Source of the DNA: Azospirillum halopraeferens DSM 3675
GTDB lineage: Bacteria > Pseudomonadota > Alphaproteobacteria > Azospirillales > Azospirillaceae
Length of the DNA stretch: 64,000 nt
Assembly: GCF_000429625.1 (NCBI RefSeq)
Contig: NZ_AUCF01000010.1
Location: 62,001-126,000 of the forward strand
Reading direction: 5' to 3'
Shown: positions 25,742 through 34,061 of the stretch, in pieces
Layout: every line of letters begins with the position of its first letter
Numbering within the stretch: position 1 is the stretch's first letter
Notes under the pieces: model-generated
The model's input: only the letters and a program-made list of their open reading frames with translations
Told to the model about the DNA's origin: nothing
Databases searched by the model: none
Translations under genes and position numbers: made by a program

Positions 25742-25771
25742 GGTTTCCCGAAAAGTGGGTTTCCCGAAAAG
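25742..25771. repeat. Two tandem copies of a 16-bp unit
   Basis: GGTTTCCCGAAAAG occurs at 25742-25755 and again at 25758-25771, a 16-bp period, just upstream of the DUF3553 start and within the chpT intergenic region. It could be a binding site pair or a short repeat expansion. Similar CTTTTCGGGAAACC words are frequent in rhizobial genomes, as far as I recall. Confidence 0.6.
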
Positions 25772-25869
25772 CGGGGCAACGGCGTCGCAATCAATGGTAC
25801 AAGAAGGTGGGCGTGGCCGGAAAGTTCCCTTCCGGCCGGCTGCCCGTTCCGTCATCAGCCGGGGTCCCC

Positions 25870-26514
25870 ATGGCACTCGACATCCACGTCCTCGAACTGT
25901 TGGCCTCGCGCGTCTGCCATGACCTGGTCAGCCCGGTCGGCGCGATCCACAACGGGCTGGAACTGATCGAGGAGATGGAGGAGGAGCCGGCGTCCGGCTT
26001 TCTCGGGGAATCCATCAAGCTGATCGAGCATTCCGCCGGCCAGGCCGAGCGGCGGCTGAAGCTGTTCCGCCTGGCCTACGGCATGGCCGGGCGCGACCAG
26101 CGGGGCTTTTCCGAAGTGCGCGCGGCGGCCGGCGGCTGGGTCGAGGGGTCGCGCACCCGGCTGGACTGGCCGCCCGGTGCCGTGCCCGATGCGCTGAGCG
26201 GCCACGCCGGCATCGGCAAGGTGCTGCTCAACGTCATCGTCCTGGCCGAGGAGGCGCTGACTCATGGCGGCACCATCACCGTGGCGGGCGAAGGGTCGGA
26301 GGAGGCCGGGCGCATCACCGTGACCGCCGACGGTCGCCCCGGTGCGCTGAACCCGCAGGCCGCGCGCGCCCTGGCGGACCCCGGCGCCGCCGCGGACCTG
26401 ACGCCGCGCTCGGTGCACGCGTACATGACCGGCCGCTTCGCCGAGACCTACGGCGTGCGCCTGTCCGCCACGCCGGCCGGCCCGGACCGGCTGGTGTTCC
26501 GGTTGGAGTGGTAG
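25870..26514 (+). CDS. chpT: Histidine phosphotransferase ChpT
   Basis: This 214-residue cytosolic phosphotransfer protein relays phosphate from a hybrid kinase (CckA) to CtrA and CpdR in the alphaproteobacterial cell-cycle relay. The phospho-accepting histidine is H17 in SRVCHDLVSPVGAIHNGLELI, followed by the dimerisation hairpin and a degenerate ATPase-like C-terminal domain with no nucleotide-binding boxes. The start is the ATG at 25870, because the conserved N-terminus (LDIHVLELLASRVCHDL) begins there; the longer frame from 25522 is not coding. No cckA or ctrA gene is in the window. Confidence 0.87.
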   Translation: MALDIHVLELLASRVCHDLVSPVGAIHNGLELIEEMEEEPASGFLGESIKLIEHSAGQAERRLKLFRLAYGMAGRDQRGFSEVRAAAGGWVEGSRTRLDWPPGAVPDALSGHAGIGKVLLNVIVLAEEALTHGGTITVAGEGSEEAGRITVTADGRPGALNPQAARALADPGAAADLTPRSVHAYMTGRFAETYGVRLSATPAGPDRLVFRLEW

Positions 26515-26530
26515 GGGAGGGGAGACGCCC

Positions 26531-27175
26531 TCACTGCAGCAGGTCGGTCACCACGTTGGCGCGTTCGGCCGTCAGGTGGTCGGCACGGGTGCGGTAGTCG
26601 GTCTTGCCCGAGAAGCCGCCGGCGGCACGGACCCGCGCCACCCACCCCTCCGACGCGCCCAGCGACACCAGGCGCTTGACCATGGTCTCGGTGGTGCGCA
26701 GCGTCATGCGGCCGTTGTCGACCATGCGCGGGGCATGCACCATGAACTCCGCCGTCGCGTCGGCGTAGCGCGGATAGCCGGCGAGGTACACGCCCACGCA
26801 CATGCTCTCGCACGATTCCCCGCCCTTGACGCGGGTGGCGATGGTGCGGCCGGCGGCCCGCTCGGCCACCATCAGGTCGATCATGCGGTAACCGGCCGAG
26901 GTGTAGCCGCCGGGGCTGTCCAGCTCCACCACCAGCGGCCGTCCGGCCGGCAGGGCGCGCAACGCCTCGGTGAAGCGACGCTCCACCCCCTTGGTGATGA
27001 TGCCGTCGATGCGCAGGATCGTCGCGTCCGCGTGGTCGGTGCGGGTGATCTCCGCATCGGGCAGCGCCGGTATGGTGTTGGTCGCCACCAGCTCCGGCTT
27101 GCCGGCCTGTGCCGGGGCCGCCGCCATCGCCGCCACCAGTGCCAGAACCGCCGAAGCCGCTGCCCGAACCGCCAT
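26531..27175 (-). CDS. Secreted ClpP/crotonase-like serine protease homologue
   Basis: The 214-residue protein has a cleavable signal peptide (about 1-24, ending APAQA). The periplasmic domain resembles the ClpP-like COG3904 group: VVELDSPGGYTSAGYRMIDLM, then GGESCESMCVGVYLAG, which holds the candidate nucleophile serine between two cysteines, then AEFMVHAPR with a candidate catalytic histidine. The two cysteines may form a disulfide around the active site. A strong GGGAGGG precedes the ATG at 27175. It lies back to back with the secreted esterase at 27308. Proteolytic activity is inferred. Confidence 0.65.
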   Translation of the reverse strand: MAVRAAASAVLALVAAMAAAPAQAGKPELVATNTIPALPDAEITRTDHADATILRIDGIITKGVERRFTEALRALPAGRPLVVELDSPGGYTSAGYRMIDLMVAERAAGRTIATRVKGGESCESMCVGVYLAGYPRYADATAEFMVHAPRMVDNGRMTLRTTETMVKRLVSLGASEGWVARVRAAGGFSGKTDYRTRADHLTAERANVVTDLLQ

Positions 27176-27307
27176 GCAACCCTCCCTGCCTGCCGGGAAG
27201 AGTTGCCGGAAAAGTTTACACCTTCGTTAACGGATCACCTGTCCGATGGTGTAACGAACCCGCCCGAGCCCTGTTTGCGAAAGGACAGGTCCGATCGGAG
27301 TGTGGTG

Positions 27308-28159
27308 GTGAAACGAACGATCCCGCTCGTGGCTGTCCTGGCCATTCTGATGTCCGGGGGCGATGCCGCGGCTCACACCCAACAGGCGTCGGCGGGGTGC
27401 GGCCGGACGGCGCCCGAGCGACCGCCGGCGGCGATCGGTGCCGGAGGTCGGGAGCGCGGAGTCATCGTCGTTCCGCCCGACGACTACGCGCCGGACCGGC
27501 CGCATGCCCTGGTCTTCGCATTCCATGGGCGCACCAACGACAACACGCGGGTGCGGCGCTATTTCGGTCTGGAGGCGCACGCGGCGGAACCGACCATCTT
27601 CGTGTATCCCGCCGGGCTGCAGGACCGGCAGGGACGCTTCACCTGGGCCGATCCCGGCGATCCGCCGGACGCGCCGCGGGATGCCGCTTTGTTCGACGCG
27701 TTGCTGGAGACGATGGCGACGCTCTACTGCATCGACCTCGGGGCGGTCCATGCGGTGGGGCATTCCCTGGGCGCCTCGTTCGCCAACGGTCTTGCCTGCA
27801 TCCGCGGTGCCGCGATCCGCGGGGTCGCCACGGTGGGCGGCGGCATCGCGCGGCCGGCCGCGTGCAGCGGATCGGTGGCTGCCATGGTTCTGCACAACCC
27901 GCGCGATGCGCAGGTGCCGGTGTCGGAGGGCTACCGGGAGCGAACGTCGCTGCTGCGGCAGAACGGGCTGGCACCCGGCAGCGAACCCGTGGAGCCGCAC
28001 CGCTTCAACTGCCGCCGCTACGGCCCCGCGGACGGAGCGAATCCGGTGCTCTGGTGCCCTCACGCCGACGATCACACCGGCGCCGGGCGCTTCTATCCGC
28101 ACCAATGGCCGCCAGGAACCGGTGCGGCGGTCATGCGGTTCTTCGCCGAACAGGGATAG
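27308..28159 (+). CDS. Secreted alpha/beta-hydrolase, PHB depolymerase / feruloyl esterase-like
   Basis: The 283-residue protein has a signal peptide (about residues 1-23, ending GDAAAH). The catalytic core has the oxyanion region VFAFHGRTNDNTRVRRYF, the nucleophile elbow AVGHSLGASFANGLAC, and later the HNPRDAQVPVSEG acid and DDHTGAG...HQWPPG histidine regions. This is the pattern of polyhydroxybutyrate depolymerase/LpqC-type esterases. Three GTG codons (27302, 27305, 27308) compete; 27308 has the best spacing from CGGAG at 27296-27300. The substrate is uncertain. Confidence 0.75.
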   Translation: MKRTIPLVAVLAILMSGGDAAAHTQQASAGCGRTAPERPPAAIGAGGRERGVIVVPPDDYAPDRPHALVFAFHGRTNDNTRVRRYFGLEAHAAEPTIFVYPAGLQDRQGRFTWADPGDPPDAPRDAALFDALLETMATLYCIDLGAVHAVGHSLGASFANGLACIRGAAIRGVATVGGGIARPAACSGSVAAMVLHNPRDAQVPVSEGYRERTSLLRQNGLAPGSEPVEPHRFNCRRYGPADGANPVLWCPHADDHTGAGRFYPHQWPPGTGAAVMRFFAEQG

Positions 28160-28183
28160 GCGGCGGGGGCGTGGCCAGGGGGG

Positions 28184-28618
28184 TCAGCCGGTGGGGGCCG
28201 CTCCGGAGGCCGCGACGTCGCTGCCGGCCAGGAAGGGCTTGTACCGCATGTCGACCGTCTGGATGTGGTCGATCAGCCAGTCCTTCAGCAGCAGGATCAG
28301 GTCGATGCGCAGCATCACCGCGTGGCTGTCGTCGAATTCCCGGCGCAGTTTCTCCACCTCGGCGACGAAGTGGCGGTGGGCGGCCCGGTGAGACTCCAGG
28401 TCGGGATAGCCGGCGCGTTCCATCCATTCCTCCTCGCGACGGAAATGGACGTCGGTGTAGTCCCTGAGATCGCCCAGCAGCCCGCTGACGTCGTCCTTGG
28501 CGCGGGCCGAGACGCCCCCGGCCAGCAGGCCGTTGAACATGGCCAGCAGGCGCTTATGATCGCCGTCGAGAACATCGACGCCGACGCTCATCCTCTGCTC
28601 CCAGGCGACGTAGTCCAT
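28184..28618 (-). CDS. Bacteriohemerythrin
   Basis: This 144-residue four-helix-bundle protein has the diiron ligand pattern of hemerythrins: WEQRMSVGVDVLDGDHKRLL, VHFRREEEWM, HRAAHRHF and the C-terminal HIQTVDMRYKPF. It binds O2 reversibly in the cytoplasm. The start is the ATG at 28618 after AAAGGA; the frame extends to 28711 through a 19-bp direct repeat, which argues against the longer version. It stands alone with no chemotaxis or diguanylate cyclase fusion. Confidence 0.9.
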   Translation of the reverse strand: MDYVAWEQRMSVGVDVLDGDHKRLLAMFNGLLAGGVSARAKDDVSGLLGDLRDYTDVHFRREEEWMERAGYPDLESHRAAHRHFVAEVEKLRREFDDSHAVMLRIDLILLLKDWLIDHIQTVDMRYKPFLAGSDVAASGAAPTG

Positions 28619-28632
28619 GGCCGGGTGTCCTT

Positions 28633-28682
28633 TGACCGAACGCCGCCGGTCAACGGCGGCTGATGACCGAACGCCGCCGGTC
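28633..28682. repeat. 19-bp direct repeat upstream of hemerythrin
   Basis: TGACCGAACGCCGCCGGTC occurs at 28633-28651 and 28664-28682 with a 31-bp period, about three helical turns, immediately upstream of the hemerythrin start. Same-face spacing suggests paired protein-binding sites. The first copy partly overlaps the leader. Confidence 0.6.
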
Positions 28683-28843
28683 GGCGACGGCCGAATGTTG
28701 TGCAGGTCCACTATCTAAACGCGACCATCGACGGCTCTCAAGCCCGATGGCGAGCGGCAAATCCCCGCAGCCGGCGCGACGCGGGGGCTTCCGGGCACCG
28801 GGGACTCCCCGTATATAACCGGGCGAACGACGGAGGTGGGCTC

Positions 28844-29659
28844 GTGGCGCTGCCGGATGACATCAACGACAAGAAGCGCGCACTCGACGCCGCCCGCCCG
28901 CTGCCGGGCGAGGTCGTGCATGCCCTGGCCGATTGGTTCGAGCGGGAACTGACCATGGCCGCGGCCCGCGTCGAGCGGGTCGGCCTGACCCCGGCCGAGA
29001 TCGAGCGGGTGATCGAGAAGGGCGCGGTGCTGCGCAGCCGCCCCATCGACGACCAGCGTCTGGTGGTGAACCACGTCGACGCCCTGCGCGTGGTCGCCCG
29101 CCTGTCCTACCAGCCCCGTGGCGTCATCACCGAACGCAGCATCCTTGCCCTGCACGGGGTGCTGTTCCAGGGGATCGACGCGCGGGCCGGCACCTACCGC
29201 GACGGCCCCCCCGACGACGCGGAGGCGGTCCGACCCGACGCGGCGGCGGAACCGGTTCCCGATCCTGCCCCCGATCCCGCCAAGCTGCGCGTCTCCATGT
29301 CGGCGCTGAGCGGCTGGCTGCGCCGCACCGAACCCGGCCCGGAGAGCGCCGTCGAGGCGCATCTGCGCGTCATGTCCGTTCGCCCGTTCGCCCGCGGCAA
29401 CACGGCGGTGGCGCTGCTGCTGACCAACCTGCTGCTCAACCGGGCGGGCTATCCGCCGGTGGTCCTTGATGCCGGGTCCCGCGACGCCTACCGCGACGCG
29501 CTGGCGCGCGCGCGCGCCACGGGCGACAAGGCGGCGTTCCGCGAGACCATGCTGGGCCTGCTGGATCGCAGCCTGGATGTCTGCCTGGTGGCGGCCGCGC
29601 GGGGCGTCGCGCAGGGCGTCGGCGGCACGCCGACCGGGCATCGGGATCACGAATCGTAG
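28844..29659 (+). CDS. Fic-fold protein with a degenerate active-site motif
   Basis: This 271-residue protein has the helical Fic core: an [15 protein letters not shown] helix and the region [20 protein letters not shown] with [12 protein letters not shown] after it. Active Fic enzymes have HPFxxGNGRxxR here. In this protein the catalytic His is Arg and the GNGR is GNTA, so AMP transfer is not expected. The start is GTG 28844 after CGGAGG; the frame from 28700 is not supported. Its 3' end overlaps the convergent apt gene by 13 bp. Binding or regulatory function is inferred. Confidence 0.7.
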   Translation: MALPDDINDKKRALDAARPLPGEVVHALADWFERELTMAAARVERVGLTPAEIERVIEKGAVLRSRPIDDQRLVVNHVDALRVVARLSYQPRGVITERSILALHGVLFQGIDARAGTYRDGPPDDAEAVRPDAAAEPVPDPAPDPAKLRVSMSALSGWLRRTEPGPESAVEAHLRVMSVRPFARGNTAVALLLTNLLLNRAGYPPVVLDAGSRDAYRDALARARATGDKAAFRETMLGLLDRSLDVCLVAAARGVAQGVGGTPTGHRDHES

Positions 29660-30177
29660 CTCATCAGCGCCGTGCACGGCACATCGATGCGCCCGCGCCC
29701 GCCGAGGAACGTCAGTTCGATGAGGAAGGCGGCAGCGCGCACGTCGGCCCCGACCCGGCGCAGCAGGTTGACCGAGGCCGCCATGGTCCCGCCGGTCGCC
29801 AGCAGGTCGTCCAGCACCACCACGCGCTGGCCCGGCCGGATGGCGTCGGCCTGGATCTCGATGGTGTCGGTGCCGTATTCCAGGTCGTAGGAGTGCTCCA
29901 CCTTGTCGCCCGGCAGCTTGCCGCGCTTGCGCACCATCACGAATCCCGTGTTCAGGGCCAGGGCCAGCGGTGCTGCCAGCAGGAAGCCGCGCGATTCGAT
30001 GCCCACCAGAACGTCCGGCGCGTGGGGCCGGATGGCTTCGGCCACCCGCGCCACCGCTTCCTGCCAGGCCGCCGCGTTCGCGAGCAGCGGCGATATATCG
30101 TAGAAGAGAATGCCCGGCTTCGGGAAATCGGCGATTCCGCGGATGTGGTCCCGCAGGTCGATGGCGGAAGGGGTCAT
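29647..30177 (-). CDS. apt: Adenine phosphoribosyltransferase
   Basis: This 176-residue cytosolic purine-salvage enzyme converts adenine plus PRPP to AMP. It has the N-terminal [16 protein letters not shown] segment, the flexible loop region [11 protein letters not shown], and the PRPP-binding motif [14 protein letters not shown]. Length is normal. The ATG at 30177 begins the conserved protein. It overlaps the Fic-like gene by 13 bp at the 3' end and diverges from the Mla-type operon. Confidence 0.95.
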   Translation of the reverse strand: MTPSAIDLRDHIRGIADFPKPGILFYDISPLLANAAAWQEAVARVAEAIRPHAPDVLVGIESRGFLLAAPLALALNTGFVMVRKRGKLPGDKVEHSYDLEYGTDTIEIQADAIRPGQRVVVLDDLLATGGTMAASVNLLRRVGADVRAAAFLIELTFLGGRGRIDVPCTALMSYDS

Positions 30178-30318
30178 GGCGAATATCCGGTGATTGCATC
30201 GGCCGCCGCGGCCGCCGGAAACGGCGCCCGTTGCGGACGCCGCAGTGTACGCGGGGCGTGCTTTTGGCGCAAATCGCGGTTAACAGGATAGGGTACGGGA
30301 ACGGGAGGGCTGCGGCAT

Positions 30319-31455
30319 ATGGCGCCGCAAGAGGCTTGGATGACGCAGGCGGCGGACACGGACGGCGCCTGGCGGGTGGCGGCGGGCGGGCGCTGGGACC
30401 TGGAAGGTGCGGCGCGGCTGGTGCGCACGCTGGACGCGGTGCGGCCGTCCGGCGGTGCCGCCGTGCGCGTGGACCTGTCGGGGCTGGAGGCGCTGGACAC
30501 CGTGGGCGCCATGCTGCTGACCCGCCTGGCCGACCGGCTGAAAGGGCTGGGCCACGCGGTGGAGGTGGCGCCGGTGCGGCCGGAGCATGCCCCGCTGCTG
30601 GAGGCCGTGCGCGCCGCGGCGGCCGCGCCGGTGCAGGTGCCGGAGCGCCCGCACCCCATCCGCGACATGGTCGAGCGCACCGGGCGCGGCACCGTGGGGC
30701 TGATGCGCGAGGGGCTGGAACTCCTGGCCTTCCTGGGGGAGATCACCATCGCCTTCGGGCGCATCCTGCGCGATCCGCGGCGTCTGCGGGTGCGCGCGGT
30801 GCTGTCGCACATCGAGCAGACCGGCCTCAACGCCCTGCCCATCCTGGGGCTGCTGACCTTCCTCATCGGTGTCGTGCTGGCCTTCCAGGGGGCGGACCAG
30901 TTGCGCCGCTTCGGGGCGGAGCTGTTCGTGGTCAACCTGTTGGGCGTGTCGGTGCTGCGTGAGATCGGGGTTTTGATGACCGCGATCATCGTCGCCGGCC
31001 GTTCCGGTTCGGCCTTCACCGCCCAGATCGGCACCATGAAGGTGAATCAGGAGGTGGACGCCATCCGCACGCTGGGCCTCGACCCCGTGGAGCTTCTGGT
31101 GGTGCCGCGGGCGCTGGCCCTGATGATCACCCTGCCGCTGCTGGCCTTCTACGCCGACATCATGGGGCTGTTCGGCGGGGCGGTGATGAGCTACGTGGTT
31201 CTCGACATCTCCTTCGGGCAGTTCCTCCGGCAGCTTCACGGTGCCGTCGGACTCGGCACCTTCCTGGTCGGTCTGATCAAGGCGCCGGTCTTCGCCCTCG
31301 TGATCGCCATGGTCGGCTGCTACGAAGGGCTGAAGGTCAGCGGCAGCGCCGAGAGCGTGGGCGCGCTGACCACCAAGGCGGTGGTCGAGGGGATCTTCCT
31401 GGTGATCGTCCTCGACGCGCTGTTCTCGGTGCTCTTCTCGTATCTCGGCGTCTAG
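30319..31455 (+). CDS. MlaE-family ABC permease with N-terminal STAS domain
   Basis: In this 378-residue protein, residues 1-100 form a STAS-like domain (VDLSGLEALDTVGAMLLTRLADRL), the role played by separate MlaB in E. coli. The rest is an MlaE/PqiA-type permease with about 5-6 membrane helices and the conserved EIGVLMTAIIVAGRSGSAFTAQIG and VNQEVDAIRTLGLDP motifs. It moves phospholipids between inner and outer membranes together with the ATPase, MCE protein and lipoprotein that follow. ATG 30319 follows GGGAGGG; ATG 30340 is an alternative. Confidence 0.9.
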   Translation: MAPQEAWMTQAADTDGAWRVAAGGRWDLEGAARLVRTLDAVRPSGGAAVRVDLSGLEALDTVGAMLLTRLADRLKGLGHAVEVAPVRPEHAPLLEAVRAAAAAPVQVPERPHPIRDMVERTGRGTVGLMREGLELLAFLGEITIAFGRILRDPRRLRVRAVLSHIEQTGLNALPILGLLTFLIGVVLAFQGADQLRRFGAELFVVNLLGVSVLREIGVLMTAIIVAGRSGSAFTAQIGTMKVNQEVDAIRTLGLDPVELLVVPRALALMITLPLLAFYADIMGLFGGAVMSYVVLDISFGQFLRQLHGAVGLGTFLVGLIKAPVFALVIAMVGCYEGLKVSGSAESVGALTTKAVVEGIFLVIVLDALFSVLFSYLGV

Positions 31456-31469
31456 GGGAAAGGGTGGAC

Positions 31470-32309
31470 ATGGCGGTCGGCAACGCGCACATCCGTTCGG
31501 CGGCGGGGGAGGGCCGGGACTCCCGGCCGGCGCCCGACGCCGCCGCGGCGGAGCCGGTGATCCGGGTGCGCGGGCTGGTGACGCGGTTCGGCCGTCAGGT
31601 GATCCACGACGGCCTCGACCTGGACGTCATGCCCGGCGAGGTGCTGGGGGTGGTCGGCGGATCGGGTACGGGCAAGTCGGTGCTGCTGAAGGAGATCGTC
31701 GGCCTGATGCGGCCCGCCGCCGGCACTATCGAGATGTTGGGCCGCGACACCATGCGGCTGAGCGCGCGCGAGGACCGGGCCCTGAAGGCGCGCACCGGCG
31801 TGCTGTTCCAGGACGGCGCGCTGTTCAGTTCCCTGACCGTGGCGGAGAACGTCATGGTCCCCCTGAAGGAGCACACCGCCCTGCCGCCGGACCTGATCGC
31901 CGAGGTGGCGCGGGTCAAGATCGCCATGGTCGGGCTGCCGCCCAACGCCGGCGCCAAGTACCCGTCGGAGCTGTCGGGCGGCATGCGCAAGCGGGCCGGT
32001 CTGGCGCGCGCCCTGGCCCTCGACCCGGCCATCCTGTTCCTCGACGAACCCACGGCCGGCCTCGATCCCATCGGTGCCGCGGCGTTCGACCGTCTCATCC
32101 GCAACCTGCAAGGGAGCCTGGGGTTGACCGTCTACATGGTGACCCACGATCTGGACAGCCTGACCTCCATCTGCGACCGCATCGCGGTGCTGATCGACAA
32201 GAAGGTCAGGGTCGGAACGCTGGACGCGCTGCTGCGCGACGACCATCCCTGGATCCGCGATTATTTCCACGGACCGCGCGGCCGCGCCGCCCGCCGGGCG
32301 GAGGCGTGA
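31470..32309 (+). CDS. MlaF-family ABC transporter ATP-binding protein
   Basis: This 279-residue ATPase of the lipid transporter has Walker A GGSGTGKSVLL, the Q-loop (LFQDGALFSSLTVAENV), the signature LSGGMRKRAGLARAL, Walker B ILFLDEPTAGLD and the switch MVTHD. The leading 30 residues are low-complexity. The start is the ATG at 31470, seven bases after AGGGGAAAGG; the GTG at 31464 sits too close to that site. It lies 14 bp after the permease and 4 bp before the MCE gene. Confidence 0.92.
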   Translation: MAVGNAHIRSAAGEGRDSRPAPDAAAAEPVIRVRGLVTRFGRQVIHDGLDLDVMPGEVLGVVGGSGTGKSVLLKEIVGLMRPAAGTIEMLGRDTMRLSAREDRALKARTGVLFQDGALFSSLTVAENVMVPLKEHTALPPDLIAEVARVKIAMVGLPPNAGAKYPSELSGGMRKRAGLARALALDPAILFLDEPTAGLDPIGAAAFDRLIRNLQGSLGLTVYMVTHDLDSLTSICDRIAVLIDKKVRVGTLDALLRDDHPWIRDYFHGPRGRAARRAEA

Positions 32310-32313
32310 CCCG

Positions 32314-33300
32314 ATGGAAACCCGTGCCAGCTACATCCTCGTCGGTGTCTTCGTCCTGTCGCTGATCGCCGGCCTGTTCGTGTTCACCGTGTGGATCGCC
32401 AAATCCCAGTTCGACGAACAGCGCGACCCCTATCTGATCTATTTCACCGGGTCCGTCACCGGCCTGCAGGAAGGAAGCCCGGTGCGCTACCGCGGCATCC
32501 CCATCGGCACGGTGACCGACCTGCGCCTCGATCCCTCCAACGTCGGGCGGGTGCGGGTGGCCATCGCGGTCCAGGCGGGCACGCCCATCAAGGCCGACTC
32601 GATCGCGTCGCTGGAGGTGCAGGGCATCACCGGCGGCGCCTATGTGCAGATCACCGGCGGCACCGAGCGCAGCGAACTGCTGCGGGCGTCCCAGTCCGGC
32701 GTGCCGGTGATCCCGTCCCGCCCGTCGTCCCTGGCCGAGGTGGTGGACGCCGCCCCGCAGATCCTCAACCGCGTGCTGACCATCGCCGAACGCATCGACA
32801 CGCTGCTGAGCCCGGCCAACCAGCAGGCGGTGACCGCCATCCTCGCCAACGTCGGCACCATCACCGCCGACGTGGCGGCGGCGACGTCCGATCTGGAGAC
32901 CACGGCGGCGGAAGCGCGCGCGGCCATGGCGGGCGCCCGGCACCTGACCGAGACGCTGAGCGGAACCGTCGACGGGCTGGCCCCGGACCTGCACAGCACC
33001 CTGGAGCAGGCGCGCCGCACGCTGGCCACCCTGGACCGGACCACCGGCGCGCTGGCCGGGGAGGTGACGGCGCTCACCCGCTCGCTGACCGTCACCTCCG
33101 GCCGGGTCGGCGAACTGGTGGAGGAAAACCGCGAGCCATTGCGCGACTTCACGGCGACCGGGCTGTATGAAGTGACGTTGCTGGTCACCCAGTTGCGCGA
33201 TCTGTCGTCGCAGCTTTCGCGGGTGGTGACCCGGATCGAGAGCAGTCCGACGAACTTCCTGTTCGGCGGCACGAGACAAGGGGTGGAGGTGGGACGATGA
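32314..33300 (+). CDS. MlaD-type MCE-domain lipid-binding protein
   Basis: The 328-residue protein has one N-terminal membrane anchor (about residues 7-29) and an MCE domain (about 40-120) with GSVTGLQEGSPVRYRGIPIG and ASLEVQGITGGAYVQITGG. A long helical, Ala/Thr-rich periplasmic tail follows, probably a coiled coil. MCE proteins form hexameric rings that shuttle lipid across the periplasm. Its end overlaps the lipoprotein gene by 4 bp (ATGA). Confidence 0.92.
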   Translation: METRASYILVGVFVLSLIAGLFVFTVWIAKSQFDEQRDPYLIYFTGSVTGLQEGSPVRYRGIPIGTVTDLRLDPSNVGRVRVAIAVQAGTPIKADSIASLEVQGITGGAYVQITGGTERSELLRASQSGVPVIPSRPSSLAEVVDAAPQILNRVLTIAERIDTLLSPANQQAVTAILANVGTITADVAAATSDLETTAAEARAAMAGARHLTETLSGTVDGLAPDLHSTLEQARRTLATLDRTTGALAGEVTALTRSLTVTSGRVGELVEENREPLRDFTATGLYEVTLLVTQLRDLSSQLSRVVTRIESSPTNFLFGGTRQGVEVGR

Positions 33301-33968
33301 CGGATCGCCGGCGGACCGGACTTCGTATGTGGCGCCCCGCGGCGGCGGTTCTGCTCGGGCTGGCGGCCGTGGTGCTCGGGGCCTGCGCGGCGGCGCTGAC
33401 GCCCACGCCTCCCAGCCTCTACACCCTCACCCCCCACCGCAGCACCGCCGCCGGCCTGCCGACGGCCGACTGGCAGTTGCTGGTGGAGGCGCCGACCGCA
33501 CCGGCCGGGCTGGACACGCCGCGGATCGCCGTCGCCCGGTCGCCCACGTCGCTCGATTACTTCGCCAACGTGTCGTGGGTGGACCGGGCGCCGGCCATGG
33601 TGCAGGGGCTGATCGTCGAATCGTTCGAGGACAGCGGGCGCATCGTCTCGGTGGGCCGGGACACGGTGGGGCTGCGGGCCGATTTCACCCTGAAGACGGA
33701 GCTGCGCGACTTCCAGGCGGAGTACACCGACGGCCGCGCCGTCGGCCAGCCCCAGCGGGTGCGGGTGCGCATCGCCGTCAAGCTGGTGGCCACCCAGCGC
33801 CGCACCATCGAAGCGGGCGAGACGTTCGAGGCGATCGTGCCGGTGGATGGCAACGGGTTCCCTGCGGTGATCGCCGCCTTCGATGTGGCGCTGGGCCGGG
33901 TGAGCGAGGGCATGGTGGGCTGGACGCTGCGCCGGGGCAACGCGGTGAGGGGGGCGTCGGCGTCCTGA
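33297..33968 (+). CDS. ABC-type transport auxiliary lipoprotein (PqiC/DUF330-like)
   Basis: The 223-residue protein has a lipobox near residue 30 (VLGAC), indicating an outer-membrane or periplasmic lipoprotein. The domain resembles the PqiC/LPP auxiliary family: PSLYTLTPHRS, then DTPRIAVARSPTSLDYFANVSWVDRAPAMVQ. It completes a permease-ATPase-MCE-lipoprotein set, the usual alphaproteobacterial Mla arrangement. Translation is coupled to the MCE gene by an ATGA overlap. Confidence 0.88.
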   Translation: MTDRRRTGLRMWRPAAAVLLGLAAVVLGACAAALTPTPPSLYTLTPHRSTAAGLPTADWQLLVEAPTAPAGLDTPRIAVARSPTSLDYFANVSWVDRAPAMVQGLIVESFEDSGRIVSVGRDTVGLRADFTLKTELRDFQAEYTDGRAVGQPQRVRVRIAVKLVATQRRTIEAGETFEAIVPVDGNGFPAVIAAFDVALGRVSEGMVGWTLRRGNAVRGASAS

Positions 33969-34061
33969 CCGGTCGCAATTCCCGTACACATTGTCCGCCG
34001 GTCGGCCTAATCTGGTGGCCGGGCTGTGTGCGGATGCGGCTTGCGGGCCGGGGTTGGTGTG

